A stretch of 64,000 nt of DNA from a virus. Positions 63,708-64,000 of the stretch are shown here, one piece after another. The stretch lies in IMG/VR virus record IMGVR_UViG_3300036828_000142, positions 1-64,000 of that record; one strand, written 5' to 3'. A model generated the notes under the pieces. It was not told the DNA's origin, searched no databases, and worked only from the letters and a program-made list of their open reading frames with translations. Position 1 is the stretch's first letter, and the number at the start of each line of letters is the position of its first letter. The position numbers and the translations under genes are program-made.

Positions 63708-64000
63708 ATGCCCAACCTCTACTACGTCGGGATGCAGCTCTTGGCCGACGACCCGGATGCGCTGCTTGAACGGCTGTCGGCGCTGACCCTCGAAGATGGC
63801 GAAGGGATCACCTCGATCACCCAGCAGCCGGAGAGCGTCCCGGTACCACCCCACCTGTCGCCCATCGTGCCGCCGCCGCCGCCGCTGACCGGACGGACCC
63901 TCAGCCTGGTGAACCCGTCCGAAGGCCCGGTCAGCGGTGGCATCACGATCACGCTGCATGGCAGCGGCTTCACGGGCATCGGCGGTGTTCGCTTCGAGCG
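63708..64000 (+). CDS. IPT/TIG-domain tail protein (partial, runs off the window)
   Basis: At least 97 aa from ATG 63708, ribosome-binding site GAGGAG. MPNLYYVGMQLLADDPDALL then a Pro-rich linker and an IPT/TIG start (LVNPSEGPVSGGITITLHGS and GFTGIGGVRFE) nearly identical in pattern to the domain in the 62241 gene. Confidence 0.75.
   Translation, partial: MPNLYYVGMQLLADDPDALLERLSALTLEDGEGITSITQQPESVPVPPHLSPIVPPPPPLTGRTLSLVNPSEGPVSGGITITLHGSGFTGIGGVRFE

Overview
The window is a GC-rich segment of a tailed bacteriophage (or prophage) genome, almost certainly from an actinobacterial host. The evidence is a high-GC codon pattern, frequent GTG and TTG starts, gene junctions overlapping as ATGA, GTGA or TGATG, dozens of very small zinc-ribbon proteins, and a complete contractile-tail (myovirus) morphogenesis module. 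The host genus cannot be fixed from sequence alone. No integrase, tRNA, terminase, portal or DNA polymerase was recognised, so this is part of a larger genome.

Layout. (1) 0-5 kb: an SSB gene, then a tightly overlapped run of small Cys-rich or unknown genes containing two HNH endonucleases. (2) 5.1-11 kb: a possible leftward gene behind a strong hairpin, a beta-class DNA methyltransferase, a stand-alone mini tail-collar protein, a HAD phosphatase and a family-2 glycosyltransferase. (3) 11-25 kb: about 40 small accessory genes (zinc ribbons, small membrane proteins, two DUF5662-like proteins, a third HNH-like nuclease, winged-helix-like proteins), a leftward secreted RlpA-like protein and a secreted collagen-like protein. 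(4) 25-35 kb: a peptidoglycan-binding-domain protein, a cluster of small membrane proteins (candidate lysis genes), large zinc-finger proteins, a BppU-like protein, collagen-like proteins and a SWIM zinc-finger protein. (5) 35-45 kb: capsid maturation protease with a nested scaffold, decoration protein, major capsid protein, head-tail connectors, a leftward zinc-knuckle moron, tail sheath, tail tube, a LAGLIDADG homing endonuclease, and tail-assembly chaperones joined by a canonical A AAA AAC -1 frameshift. (6) 45.6-64 kb: a tape measure with two peptidoglycan-hydrolase domains, LysM and XkdQ-like baseplate proteins, then a large adhesin cassette of collagen-like stretches, C1q-like beta domains, tail-collar domains and IPT/TIG domains.

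Regulation is the most striking feature. At least a dozen intergenic sites carry a 19-bp imperfect palindrome, roughly TAGCGCAC-N-GTGCGCTA, whose right arm runs into a -10-like hexamer (TATGAT, TAGTAT, TAAGCT and similar). At most of these sites a second conserved block, GACCGAGGAG, lies about 5-7 bases before the start codon. The pair resembles in layout, but not in sequence, the ESAS/SAS pairs described in cluster K mycobacteriophages. Other genes (5630, 25139, 32344, 35179 and others) have a similar -10 only 6-9 bases before the start codon, which implies leaderless mRNAs. Several GC-rich hairpins mark transcription-unit ends, and two structured leaders (one with an apparent H-type pseudoknot) precede the secreted collagen-like gene and the secreted RlpA-like gene.
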